DNA from: DASRQK01 sp964401685
GTDB lineage: Bacteria > Bacteroidota > Bacteroidia > Sphingobacteriales > Sphingobacteriaceae
DNA length: 20,369 nt
Assembly: GCA_964401685.1 (NCBI GenBank)
Contig: CAYNZH010000031.1
Location: 1 to 20,369 of the forward strand
Reading direction: 5' to 3'
Shown here piece after piece: positions 1 to 7,460 of the stretch. The translations under genes and the position numbers were made by a program. The notes below the pieces were generated by a model, which was given only the letters and a program-made list of their open reading frames with translations, was not told where the DNA came from and did no database searches. Within the stretch, counting starts at the first letter, position 1; each line of letters starts with the position of its first letter.

Positions 1-51
1 GAACACATTGTCAGGTTTTACAATAAATACCTGCTCAAGCCCAACTTCTAA
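1..51 (+). CDS. Possible C-terminal end of an upstream gene (partial)
   Basis: Frame 1 is open from the window edge to a TAA at 49-51 and reads EHIVRFYNKYLLKPNF. The mix of basic, aromatic and hydrophobic residues is compatible with a real protein end, and it would converge on the TerC gene whose stop lies at 78. Only 16 residues are visible, so no family can be named. An open frame of this length arises easily by chance, so this is a weak call. The stretch 52-77 between the two stops is GC-rich and shows no convincing terminator. Confidence 0.3.
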   Translation, partial: EHIVRFYNKYLLKPNF

Positions 52-77
52 GATGGCCCCGGGGGTGGGGTGCACAC

Positions 78-839
78 CTATCCCTCTTCGCTTAGTTTTT
101 TCTTGCGGTTTGAGCGAATGTTGAGGTATTCGACCATCACTGAAAATGCCATTGCAAAATAGATATATCCTTTGGGAATGTGCTGTTCAAAGGCCTCCGC
201 AGTGAGGGACACACCGATCAGCAACAAAAATGCAAGTGCGAGCATCTTGACCGATGGGTGGCGATTGACAAAATTGGAGATCGTTGTGGCTGAGAGCATC
301 ATGACAACAACTGCGATAATGACCGCGGCAATCATCACCCCTATGTGATCCACCATCCCGACAGCAGTAATTACTGAATCTAAAGAGAATACAAGATCCA
401 GGATCAAGATCTGAAAGATAACATTCCCAAAAGTAAGGGTGTTCCGCTTGATCGACTGGATTTCTTCCTCTCCCTCGATTTTGTGATGGATCTCGGTGGT
501 GCTCTTATAAATCAAAAATAAGCCCCCTAATAGCAAGATCAAGTCCCTTCCCGATAAATTGAGATAAAGTTGCCAATCAGGATTATCAATACCCAACCAC
601 TCCCCTATGTAGAGAAAATTCTCTGTCAGGGACATGATCCATTTGATCGAAAACAGCAGTGCCACCCGCATAAAAAGTGCGAGAAAAAGACCCAATTGGC
701 GAGCTCTAGCCTGTTGGTGCTCGGGCAGTTTTCCACTCAGGATAGAAATAAAAACGATATTATCTATACCCAGAACGATCTCGAGGAGCGTCAGGGTGAG
801 TAGCGATATCCAGATTTCGGGGTTGGTCATCCATTCCAT
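78..839 (-). CDS. TerC-family integral membrane protein
   Basis: A 253-residue protein of the TerC/YgdQ-like family of inner-membrane proteins, linked in other bacteria to metal-ion export or tellurite resistance; the exact substrate here is unknown. About seven hydrophobic segments are visible (roughly residues 10-30, 50-70, 98-112, 138-160, 164-183, 197-214, 224-240). Two conserved acidic family motifs are present: DNIVF at residues 26-30 in the first helix, and FSLDSVITA around Asp154. A charged cytoplasmic-looking loop (about 113-135) separates the two halves, and the C-terminus is basic (NRKKK). The chosen start is the ATG at 839; an ATG at 830 is possible. The gene has its own promoter candidate at 860-890, with a leader too short for the Mn-sensing yybP-ykoY riboswitch that often precedes TerC genes elsewhere. 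It is probably monocistronic. Confidence 0.9.
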   Translation of the reverse strand: MEWMTNPEIWISLLTLTLLEIVLGIDNIVFISILSGKLPEHQQARARQLGLFLALFMRVALLFSIKWIMSLTENFLYIGEWLGIDNPDWQLYLNLSGRDLILLLGGLFLIYKSTTEIHHKIEGEEEIQSIKRNTLTFGNVIFQILILDLVFSLDSVITAVGMVDHIGVMIAAVIIAVVVMMLSATTISNFVNRHPSVKMLALAFLLLIGVSLTAEAFEQHIPKGYIYFAMAFSVMVEYLNIRSNRKKKLSEEG

Positions 840-859
840 GGGCCATACGTTGTGTTAGC

Positions 860-890
860 CAAATGTAATGCATCTCAACGAATTCCGAAA
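860..890 (-). promoter_or_regulatory. Candidate Bacteroidota promoter of the TerC gene
   Basis: On the minus strand a perfect -7 box TACATTTG (867 to 860) matches the consensus TAnnTTTG. TTTC at 890 to 887, one mismatch from the -33 TTTG, lies 19 bases upstream. The ATG at 839 is 20 bases after the -7 box, giving a short leader. Confidence 0.55.
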
Positions 891-902
891 ATAAAAAAAA
901 CG

Positions 903-2072
903 TTAGCGGAGAATTTCCCGCGCGATAACCAGTTTTTGTATTTCAGAAGTTCCCTCGCCTATGGTACAAAGCTTTGAATCCCGATAGTACTTTTCCACCG
1001 GGAAATCCTTGGTGTAGCCATAGCCTCCGAATATTTGTACGGCCTCGGTAGCACAGCGGACGGCGACCTCAGAAGCATAGTATTTTGCCATCGCAGACAT
1101 TTTGGTCACATCCAACTGATTATTCTTGAGATAGGAGGCTTGGCGGATCAAAAGCTCAGCCGCTTCAATTTCCGTAGCCATATCGGCAAGCTTAAATGAA
1201 ATCGCCTGAAAACTTGAAATTGGCTGGCCAAACTGATGCCTTTCTTTTGAATATTTTAGCGCAGCATCATACGCACCCTTGGCGATGCCCAGGGACAACG
1301 CGGCAATGGAAATCCTTCCTCCATCCAAAACCTTCATTGCCTGCTTGAAGCCCTCGCCTTCTGCACCCAGCAAATTTTCCTTGGGCACCCGGCAATTCTC
1401 GAAAATCAGTTCTGTGGTTTCTGAAGCACGCATGCCCAGTTTGTTTTCCTTTTTCCCATGGGTAAATCCCGGCGTCCCCTTTTCGATTACGAGCGCTGAA
1501 ATCCCTTTGGAGGAACCTTTTTCACCTGTACGAACCATCACTACCGCGATGTCGCCGCTCTTGCCATGGGTGATCCAATTTTTGCTTCCATTCACGACAT
1601 AATGATCGCCGTCTAAAACGGCAGTCGTTGCCATTCTCATGGCATCGGAGCCTGTGTTGGCCTCTGTCAATCCCCATGCACCTATCCATTCGGCTGTTGC
1701 AAGCTTAGGTAGCCACCTGCCTTTTTGTTCGTCTGTTGCAAACGCAAGAATATGCCCTGTACACAGCGAATTATGCGCCGCCAGTGAAAGGCCTATAGAT
1801 CCGCATACCCGTGCGACCTCTACTATAATATCCACGTATTCCTGATATCCCAGTCCGGCTCCCTGGTATTCCTCAGGGACAAGAACTCCCATTAGACCCA
1901 ACTCTCCCATTGCTTTGAACGTATCAACCGGAAAATGCTGGGCTTCATCCCATTCCATGACTTTGGGCCTAATATGTCTCTCAGCAAAGTCTCTTGCCGT
2001 CGACCTGACCATTTCCCTATCTTCTGTACTTGAAAATTCCTTAGCTAATTCCATCATAATCTTCGTTTTCAT
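903..2072 (-). CDS. Acyl-CoA dehydrogenase
   Basis: A FAD-dependent acyl-CoA dehydrogenase that introduces the alpha-beta double bond into an acyl-CoA, in the cytoplasm, passing electrons to electron-transfer flavoprotein. Both family signatures are visible: GLTEANTGSD in the middle beta domain, and QIFGGYGYTKDFPVEKYYRD near the C-terminus. The catalytic glutamate is the E of GEGTSEIQ, 17 residues from the C-terminal end, where short-chain and branched-chain enzymes have it. The frame stays open to a TTG at 2108, but the ATG at 2072 (389 residues) or the tandem ATGs at 2057/2054 (about 384) fit the family length better; 2072 is used here. Chain-length preference (short-chain or branched-chain such as isovaleryl) cannot be decided by eye. 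No ETF or other beta-oxidation gene is adjacent, so it appears to be a stand-alone gene. Confidence 0.93.
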   Translation of the reverse strand: MKTKIMMELAKEFSSTEDREMVRSTARDFAERHIRPKVMEWDEAQHFPVDTFKAMGELGLMGVLVPEEYQGAGLGYQEYVDIIVEVARVCGSIGLSLAAHNSLCTGHILAFATDEQKGRWLPKLATAEWIGAWGLTEANTGSDAMRMATTAVLDGDHYVVNGSKNWITHGKSGDIAVVMVRTGEKGSSKGISALVIEKGTPGFTHGKKENKLGMRASETTELIFENCRVPKENLLGAEGEGFKQAMKVLDGGRISIAALSLGIAKGAYDAALKYSKERHQFGQPISSFQAISFKLADMATEIEAAELLIRQASYLKNNQLDVTKMSAMAKYYASEVAVRCATEAVQIFGGYGYTKDFPVEKYYRDSKLCTIGEGTSEIQKLVIAREILR

Positions 2073-2230
2073 ACAATTATAAGGAAATTCTCCCCAAGTA
2101 CAAACCAAAGAAAAGATCGTATAATATAGAATAAAATAGTATTCGGTTTAAAATAGACCCACAAACCTAGCGAACGCATCATTTATGACCCCAGCTAACC
2201 AAACAACAAGTAAATATTTTTTTAAATAGC

Positions 2231-3112
2231 CTAATTATATTTTAAATAGGGCAGTAATTTTGCCCATTGTTCGTCTGAGATACCAAAAATTCTGCGCAGA
2301 TCTTCGGGGGACGAATAATCGCCATGCTGGTCCCTGTATCTAACAATCAAGGAGGCCGTTTTGTAATCAATATAGAGGTGACTTCTGAGTTCGTTTTCGG
2401 TCGCAGTATTGACGTTGATTCTTTCAAGGATAGCGGTATCCACGAAAACCTGATCCGAAAGGCCCTGATATCTCAGGCTATCCATTCCATACACTTCAAG
2501 CAACTGCGCTGCCGAATAAAAGCCTCCAAGTCGATCCCTGAATCTCACTATCCTGGAGGCGAACACCCTCCCGATTCCCGGTAATCCCATCAGATCTACA
2601 GAGTCGGCGGTATTCAGCTCCAAACGAATTTTCTTTTGTGTGGCCGGCTTGGAGCCCGCATGTGGTGATTTGTCTGGGAGGTACCTGGAACGAGTGGATG
2701 GTGCGATGCTGATGTAGGATTCGACCCGTGCATAATCCTCCTCAGTGACGGAAAATATCCTTTGTAAATCTTCCTTCCGTCGAAACTGCCCTCCTTTAGC
2801 AAGATAATTGTTGATGACACCGATCTGCCGAGGTGAAAACCCCAATTCTGCCCAGGCGAAGCTGTCGGTCGCATTGGGATCAAAGGAAAACAACCTTAGC
2901 GGTGGCGGTTCGGTTTCGACTTCTCTATAGCTAAGGAACTGCTTAATTTCCCTGATGTCCTCCGGATCAAGTTTACTCGTTTCATCGGCGAAAATCCAAT
3001 AAAAACGTGGGAGCAAGAGCAAGGCGGCTAAAAGAACAAAAAGCACCTTCAGCCCCCGCAGCTCTCTGCCACTAAATCCATAAAATCGCTTCAATGCTAC
3101 CCACACCCTCAT
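2231..3112 (-). CDS. Membrane-anchored protein with three helix-hairpin-helix repeats (ComEA-like)
   Basis: A 293-residue protein with one N-terminal hydrophobic segment (about residues 22-41) and a large, probably periplasmic part. Three repeats of the ComEA-type helix-hairpin-helix fold are visible: about 77-136 (degenerate, FDPNATDSFAWAELGFSP), 164-215 (the best, LNTADSVDLMGLPGIG) and 232-290 (INVNTATENEL). Each ends in a similar GxF/Y...EDLxxIF or QLLEVYG phrase. HhH repeats of this type usually bind DNA non-specifically, as in the ComEA receptor used in DNA uptake; whether this protein does so is inference. The open frame starts at a TTG at 3130, but the ATG at 3112 is preferred: GGGGGAT lies just upstream, and a promoter at 3137-3168 would place transcription start close to 3130. 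It sits between terminators or promoters of its neighbours, so it looks monocistronic. Confidence 0.85.
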   Translation of the reverse strand: MRVWVALKRFYGFSGRELRGLKVLFVLLAALLLLPRFYWIFADETSKLDPEDIREIKQFLSYREVETEPPPLRLFSFDPNATDSFAWAELGFSPRQIGVINNYLAKGGQFRRKEDLQRIFSVTEEDYARVESYISIAPSTRSRYLPDKSPHAGSKPATQKKIRLELNTADSVDLMGLPGIGRVFASRIVRFRDRLGGFYSAAQLLEVYGMDSLRYQGLSDQVFVDTAILERINVNTATENELRSHLYIDYKTASLIVRYRDQHGDYSSPEDLRRIFGISDEQWAKLLPYLKYN

Positions 3113-3136
3113 TTTATCCCCCAACAACAATCATAA

Positions 3137-3168
3137 CAAATATACGAAATAAATTTACCCAAAACAAA
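3137..3168 (-). promoter_or_regulatory. Consensus Bacteroidota promoter of the HhH gene
   Basis: On the minus strand TTTG (3168 to 3165), a spacer of exactly 20 bases, then TATATTTG (3144 to 3137). This is a full match to the -33 TTTG / -7 TAnnTTTG consensus with standard spacing. The ATG at 3112 follows 24 bases after the -7 box. The site lies just downstream of the efflux-operon terminator, consistent with a separate transcription unit. Confidence 0.75.
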
Positions 3169-3177
3169 AATATTCGC

Positions 3178-3213
3178 ATAAAAAGTAAGCGCCACACATA
3201 AATGCGTGGCGCT
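3178..3213 (-). terminator. Intrinsic terminator of the tolC-hlyD operon
   Basis: An inverted repeat with 10-base arms (GCGCCACACA at 3189-3198, TGCGTGGCGC at 3203-3212), a 4-base loop and one extra A-T pair (3188/3213). Read on the minus strand, the single imperfect position becomes a G-U pair, and the stem is followed by TTACTTTTT. Read on the plus strand the same position is an A-C mismatch, and the bases after the stem are not a U tract. It therefore terminates minus-strand transcription, about 28 bases after the hlyD stop. Confidence 0.85.
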
Positions 3214-3240
3214 CAAAACAAACCATATTAAACTTTAATC

Positions 3241-4587
3241 TTAATTTTCCTTCTCTACCTTACTTCCGTCGCGCAGGGTACGGCTAATCGCATTATAAGG
3301 ACGGGTAACCACCTCGTCTCCCTCAGCGAGTCCACTCAGAACACGGATATACGTATCATCCTGAATTCCAGTAGTGACTTCGACCAACTTTACGGTTCCA
3401 CTCGCCGAATCATACTTAAACACATATTCTTTGATACGCGGTCTGCTTGAGCTAGGTGAAGATTCTGCTGTATCCGCCCGAGATCCATCGCCTGAATTGT
3501 TTGCCAGAGAATCGATATTCTCTCTTGTTGTCACCGCCTGAATTGGCACGACCAGGCCATTGTCCGCGCGCGTGTGAATATCGACAGTGGCTGAAAGTCC
3601 AGGACGGAAAGGCGAAGGATTATCTCTATCCGTTTTCAAAAGGTCTTCGTAAGACTCTGGTACAATGCGAACTTTCACATTGAAATTGGTCACCTGATCG
3701 ACGCTCACATTGGCGGCGGCGGCATTGGTAGACGAACTGGCGATTTCAGTTACAATGCCTTTAAATTGCCTACCCTGGTACGCATCGACCTCAATGGTGG
3801 CTTCGTTATTGAGCGCCACACGGGTGATGTCGTTTTCGTTGACCTCCACATTGACCTCCATTGAGGACATATTGGCGATACGCATGATTTCCGTACCTGC
3901 CATCTGGGCGGTACCGACGACACGTTCTCCGAGCTCAATGGCCAGTAAGGACACCACCCCATCGACCGGAGCATATATGGTCGTCCTGGCAAGGTTGTCA
4001 CTGGCTTCATTTACAGCGGCCTGGGATTGGTCAATGCCGTATCTGGTCGCAAGCACATTTTGGCGCTGAGCTTCGAGATTGGCCTGAGCACTAAGATAAT
4101 CCGCACGGATCTTTTCAAACTCCGCAGCAGATATCACTTTTTGCTCAAAAAGTGATAAGTTTCTTTTGTAGGTAGCTTCCACATTGGCAAAGTTTGCTTC
4201 CTGCTGCTTGAGTTGCTGCTCCGAAGCGGCCAAGCTGGCGCGCTGCGCATTAAGGGAGGCGATCGCGCGGTCATAACCCGATTGCAATATGTCGGGACGG
4301 ATTCTGCACAAGACCTGACCCTTGGTCACCACTTCCCCCTCTTTTACATTGAGTTCGACAATTTCCCCTGAGACTTCCGAACTCAATTTCACTTCTATTT
4401 CCGGATGAATTTTCCCACTGGCAGAAACCATTTCATTTACGGTTCTTTTTTCCACCGCTTCAATGGTCACCTTCGTAACCTCCTGCTGCCCTATCCATCC
4501 GGCTTTATTTGCAACAATTACCAACACCAATAAAACGACCGCCCCAATCAAAACGTTTCTTAGTGTGTTATTTTTCTTCTTTGCCAT
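3241..4587 (-). CDS. HlyD/MacA-type periplasmic adaptor subunit of an efflux pump
   Basis: A 448-residue membrane-fusion protein that bridges an inner-membrane pump and an outer-membrane TolC channel. It has a single N-terminal membrane anchor (about 10-30), the first half of a lipoyl domain (about 58-97, VSGEIVELNVKEGEVVTKGQ), and an alpha-helical hairpin rich in Gln and Ala (about 98-190). The second lipoyl half follows (about 195-235, TTIYAPVDGVVSLLAIELGE), then a beta-barrel domain and a membrane-proximal domain. A Ser/Asp/Asn-rich linker (about residues 355-383) interrupts the C-terminal part and is probably disordered. The layout suits a MacA-like partner of an ABC pump, but an RND pump cannot be excluded because no pump gene lies next to it. 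It is 44 bases downstream of tolC on the same strand, so they should be co-transcribed, ending at the terminator at 3178-3213. Confidence 0.9.
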   Translation of the reverse strand: MAKKKNNTLRNVLIGAVVLLVLVIVANKAGWIGQQEVTKVTIEAVEKRTVNEMVSASGKIHPEIEVKLSSEVSGEIVELNVKEGEVVTKGQVLCRIRPDILQSGYDRAIASLNAQRASLAASEQQLKQQEANFANVEATYKRNLSLFEQKVISAAEFEKIRADYLSAQANLEAQRQNVLATRYGIDQSQAAVNEASDNLARTTIYAPVDGVVSLLAIELGERVVGTAQMAGTEIMRIANMSSMEVNVEVNENDITRVALNNEATIEVDAYQGRQFKGIVTEIASSSTNAAAANVSVDQVTNFNVKVRIVPESYEDLLKTDRDNPSPFRPGLSATVDIHTRADNGLVVPIQAVTTRENIDSLANNSGDGSRADTAESSPSSSRPRIKEYVFKYDSASGTVKLVEVTTGIQDDTYIRVLSGLAEGDEVVTRPYNAISRTLRDGSKVEKEN

Positions 4588-4631
4588 GTGTATAGTTATA
4601 TTAAATAGTGTCTAAATTTAAGGTTAAAATA

Positions 4632-5987
4632 TTAAAAAGTAATGGGATTGCCCAAGTAAAAATCTATAACTTTCGCCCTGAAAATCAAGTTGTATTTCGC
4701 CTGAATCTGGTCAAACTGAGCCCTATTCATTGCAATTTGCGAAGTATTGAGTTCTATGGTATTGGCCATACCCTCATCAAACCGCAGCTGTATAACGTCA
4801 AAAGCCTGCGTGGCAGAAGTAAGTGCCACTTCAGTAGACCGAAGCCGCGACTCTGCCGAGTTGAGATCCAGAACGGCCTGATGAATGATCTTGTTCAAAT
4901 TATTTTTTGCCAGCTGCTCGTTGGTCAGTGCGTTATCATAGTTAATTTTGGCCCTGTTGACGCTTATTCGCGTTCTATAATTGTTAAAGATGGGAATATT
5001 TAAGGAAATTCCAATGGATTCGCTGCGATTACGCCCGATTTGACTACCAAAGGGTAGGATTTGCTGGGTCGCAAAATCCCTGGCCTGGGAGGAATAGTTC
5101 GTACCAATTCCGGCACTTACCGATAAAGACGGGTAATATCCACTACGGGCTATCTCGATATTTTGGCGCGCAACAAGTGAATTGTACTCAGCAACTTTAA
5201 TGTCGGGATAGTTCTGCACTGCTTGGTTGTAAATCTGGTCAGCGACTACTCCTAACACATCAGCTTGGACCTCATCGACTTCTGGTCTTTCCAGTACGAT
5301 ACTGGCGTTGGGATCCATTTCCATCAGCTGCTTCAGATTGAGCAGGGCCAACTCGTAGGCATTGTTTGAAGTAGTGACGTTAAGCTCATCGGTAGCCACC
5401 TGACTCTGGGATTGATATAGATCAGCGAGGGTCATATTTCCCGCTTCAATATTGATTTCCATCACCTTGAGCTGTTGCCTGGAAAGCGTCAGTTGCTCCT
5501 CACTGGCTTGCAAGAGGTCGTAGTTGGTCAGCACTTCCAGATAGTTGGTCAGTACATTCAGGATGAGATCATTTTTAATTCTATCGACATTACTCTGTGC
5601 GCCTAAAAGCTGGTAACGGTTGGCCTTCACCTGGTTGATCTTTTGAAAACCATTAAAGAGGTCAAAGCTGGACGAAAGCCGTGCTCCCGCAGAGTTGACC
5701 GATTGAGTGACCAAGCGTCCTGCCGTCTGGTCAAAGGAAAGTCCCCAATTCATTCCCCAGCTCGAACCCACATTCAGTGTGGGATAAAAATTCATTCGGG
5801 ATTGCAGTAAATCCTGCTCGGAGAGCGATTCCTGAAACTCTGCTTGTCTGATCTGCAGATTGTTTTCCAACGCTCTGCGCACCGCCTCTTCGACGGAGAT
5901 AGTTTGCTGAGCAAAAAGTGACCCCATCCCCAGAAAGAAGAATGCGGAGGCCGTCGCGATTTTTCTCATTCGTATTGATCTCTTCAT
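4632..5987 (-). CDS. TolC-family outer-membrane efflux protein
   Basis: A 451-residue outer-membrane channel protein. An N-terminal signal peptide (basic MKRSIRMRKI, then a hydrophobic stretch ending FAQQ near residue 26) directs export. The rest shows the two tandem OEP repeats of the family: the first begins ISVEEAVRRALENNLQIRQAE, and the second begins around YNQAVQNYPDIKVAEYNSLVARQNIEIARSGYYP (pieces quoted loosely, with helices on either side). Phrases such as GISLNIPIFNNYRTR are characteristic of the beta-barrel strands. The start is the ATG at 5987; a second ATG at 5969 would still leave a signal peptide. It is the first gene of a two-gene operon with the HlyD-type adaptor. Only 34 bases separate it from the divergent deacetylase gene, and I could not find a clean TAnnTTTG box there for either direction. 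Confidence 0.92.
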   Translation of the reverse strand: MKRSIRMRKIATASAFFFLGMGSLFAQQTISVEEAVRRALENNLQIRQAEFQESLSEQDLLQSRMNFYPTLNVGSSWGMNWGLSFDQTAGRLVTQSVNSAGARLSSSFDLFNGFQKINQVKANRYQLLGAQSNVDRIKNDLILNVLTNYLEVLTNYDLLQASEEQLTLSRQQLKVMEINIEAGNMTLADLYQSQSQVATDELNVTTSNNAYELALLNLKQLMEMDPNASIVLERPEVDEVQADVLGVVADQIYNQAVQNYPDIKVAEYNSLVARQNIEIARSGYYPSLSVSAGIGTNYSSQARDFATQQILPFGSQIGRNRSESIGISLNIPIFNNYRTRISVNRAKINYDNALTNEQLAKNNLNKIIHQAVLDLNSAESRLRSTEVALTSATQAFDVIQLRFDEGMANTIELNTSQIAMNRAQFDQIQAKYNLIFRAKVIDFYLGNPITF

Positions 5988-6021
5988 TTAAATTTTATTA
6001 CATTAGCGTCAAATCACTAAG

Positions 6022-6630
6022 ATGTACGTCGTCAAAGCGCCTTCTTTACTCAAATTTGCCTATCCATCCCTGATTTGGCATAAAAATCGTACTGAGAAGC
6101 AACTCTTTCTTACATTTGACGATGGTCCCCTGCCAGATGTTACAAAGGAAATACAAAACATTTTAAAAACAAATCAGATTAAGGCGACATTTTTCTGTGT
6201 CGGTGAAAATATTGTTCGAAATCCAAAGGTGTACGAAAGCCTTCAAGCTGAGGGTCACCGAATTGGAAATCATACCTTTAACCACCTAAACGGCTTTCAG
6301 CATTCCACCAGGGCGTACGTGGAAAACGTTTATAAATGTCATGATTTGACCCAAAGCACTTTATTTAGGCCACCCTATAGCAAAATCACCCGAGCGCAGA
6401 TCGCTGCATTGAAAAAGGATTTTGACATCGTGATGTGGGACGTCATCAGCGGGGATTTTGATCCAATGCTTTCGCCTGAAAAATGCTTGCAAAACGTGAT
6501 CAAGCATAGTCGGAATGGCTCTATCATCGTGTTTCATGACCACCAAAAAGCCTGGCCACGAGTGGAGTACGCGCTTCCCAGGGCTATCGACTATTGGTTG
6601 GAAAAGGGCTATTCCTTTGCCCTGTTATAA
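6022..6630 (+). CDS. NodB-type polysaccharide deacetylase family protein
   Basis: A 202-residue carbohydrate esterase family 4 (NodB homology) protein, expected to remove acetyl groups from an N-acetylated sugar polymer. All core motifs are visible: TFDDGP at residues 31-36 (Asp33 catalytic base, Asp34 metal ligand), HTFNH at 84-88 (metal ligands His84 and His88), RPPY at 116-119, WDVISGDF at 139-146, and the VFHD motif with His172. The protein is close to a bare NodB domain. It has no clear signal peptide: the N-terminus MYVVKAPSLLKFAYPSLIWHK is only weakly hydrophobic. This leaves its location uncertain, cytoplasmic or membrane-associated. Substrate (peptidoglycan, chitin-like or capsule sugar) cannot be told. 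The gene diverges from tolC, and its last 22 bases overlap the end of the opposing DUF4249 gene. Confidence 0.9.
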   Translation: MYVVKAPSLLKFAYPSLIWHKNRTEKQLFLTFDDGPLPDVTKEIQNILKTNQIKATFFCVGENIVRNPKVYESLQAEGHRIGNHTFNHLNGFQHSTRAYVENVYKCHDLTQSTLFRPPYSKITRAQIAALKKDFDIVMWDVISGDFDPMLSPEKCLQNVIKHSRNGSIIVFHDHQKAWPRVEYALPRAIDYWLEKGYSFALL

Positions 6631-7457
6631 TCCGTAACCTCTACGAAATATTCCGTCTTTGAATAGGCACTGAAATAACCCAGTGCTCCGTTGCTGAAAT
6701 TAGACACAGGATTGGCGGGAGTGGAGGCGGCAGGATTGGAAAAACCGATCGCATTCCAGTAGGTAAAAATCTGCTGATCTATGGTCTGTCTCTGCACAAC
6801 CACCTTATCGCCGGCTTTCAAGAGCAGATCCGGATGAATCAACTCATGACTGACTGCCCGACCATTGTTGAATTTATCTTCAAAAACCGAAATAAAGCGA
6901 AAAGGACCGTTGTTAATGCTGATTCTGTACAGGTAGAAATTCCTGAGCTGCGGAGGATCTGTAAATTTTACCGAAATAAAACGGTTGTCGCTGCCGAAAA
7001 AATCGTTGGTGATGGTTCCGATGGAGTCAATTCCTACATATACAGGCATTTCGCTTGTCGCCGTATAAACCATACCTTCTACTTCGACTTCAAGCTGATA
7101 GCTTTGGCGTGGTTTGCCCTGAAAACCGCGCAGCAAATACTCGCCGGGGATCTCGCTCTCCACAAACGTGTACTCCTGCTTTCTTTCGTTTCTAAGCGTT
7201 ACTTTGGCACCGCTCACCGGGTTGTGCAGGGACTCCGCGGTGATGTCTACGGTCTTGTGAATGTTCACTTTATGGATGAAATCCTCATTGTTGATTTCCC
7301 CGACTATAATGATCTGAGGCTGACTCGGTGCCAAATCCATTTCGATCAAATCCTCGCACGCGCTCAGCGATAGCAGGGCTATAAGGGCGATCATGAACCA
7401 AAGCGTGGGCAGCGGGCAATATTTTTTAGTTACAGTCATAGCGATCATAGCATTCAT
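6609..7457 (-). CDS. DUF4249-family lipoprotein paired with a TonB receptor
   Basis: A 282-residue predicted lipoprotein: a hydrophobic stretch (WFMIALIALLSLSAC) ends in a lipobox with Cys34, followed by acidic residues EDLIEMD. The body resembles the DUF4249 family, Bacteroidota proteins commonly encoded next to a TonB-dependent receptor. Supporting phrases are the opening IIIVGEINNEDFIHKVNIHKT and VSGAKVTLRNERKQEYTFVE with an Ig-like beta pattern, and the closing NFSNGALGYFSAYS. Family function is not established; an accessory role in uptake by the receptor is inference from context. The start ATG at 7457 lies 3 bases after the receptor stop codon, implying translational coupling; ATGs at 7448 and 7439 are alternatives and keep the signal. 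The stop TAG at 6609-6611 lies inside the end of the opposing deacetylase gene. Confidence 0.82.
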   Translation of the reverse strand: MNAMIAMTVTKKYCPLPTLWFMIALIALLSLSACEDLIEMDLAPSQPQIIIVGEINNEDFIHKVNIHKTVDITAESLHNPVSGAKVTLRNERKQEYTFVESEIPGEYLLRGFQGKPRQSYQLEVEVEGMVYTATSEMPVYVGIDSIGTITNDFFGSDNRFISVKFTDPPQLRNFYLYRISINNGPFRFISVFEDKFNNGRAVSHELIHPDLLLKAGDKVVVQRQTIDQQIFTYWNAIGFSNPAASTPANPVSNFSNGALGYFSAYSKTEYFVEVTDYNRAKE

Positions 7458-7460
7458 AGC

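Noticed and set aside
840..902. Mn-sensing yybP-ykoY riboswitch before the TerC gene
   Set aside because: The gap is 63 bases, AT-rich, and the likely leader is under 20 bases, far too short for that element.
893..921. Possible terminator after the acyl-CoA dehydrogenase (GCGG/CCGC at 906-921 and eight T on the minus strand)
   Set aside because: The stem is only 4-5 pairs, overlaps the last codons, and is separated from the T run by 5 bases; too weak to list.
2073..2108. TTG-initiated extension of the acyl-CoA dehydrogenase (12 extra residues)
   Set aside because: The extra residues are unlike the family and make the protein too long; ATGs at 2072, 2057 and 2054 fit the usual length.
3113..3130. 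TTG start for the HhH protein
   Set aside because: It would fall at the expected transcription start of the promoter at 3137-3168; the ATG at 3112 has a purine-rich site just upstream.
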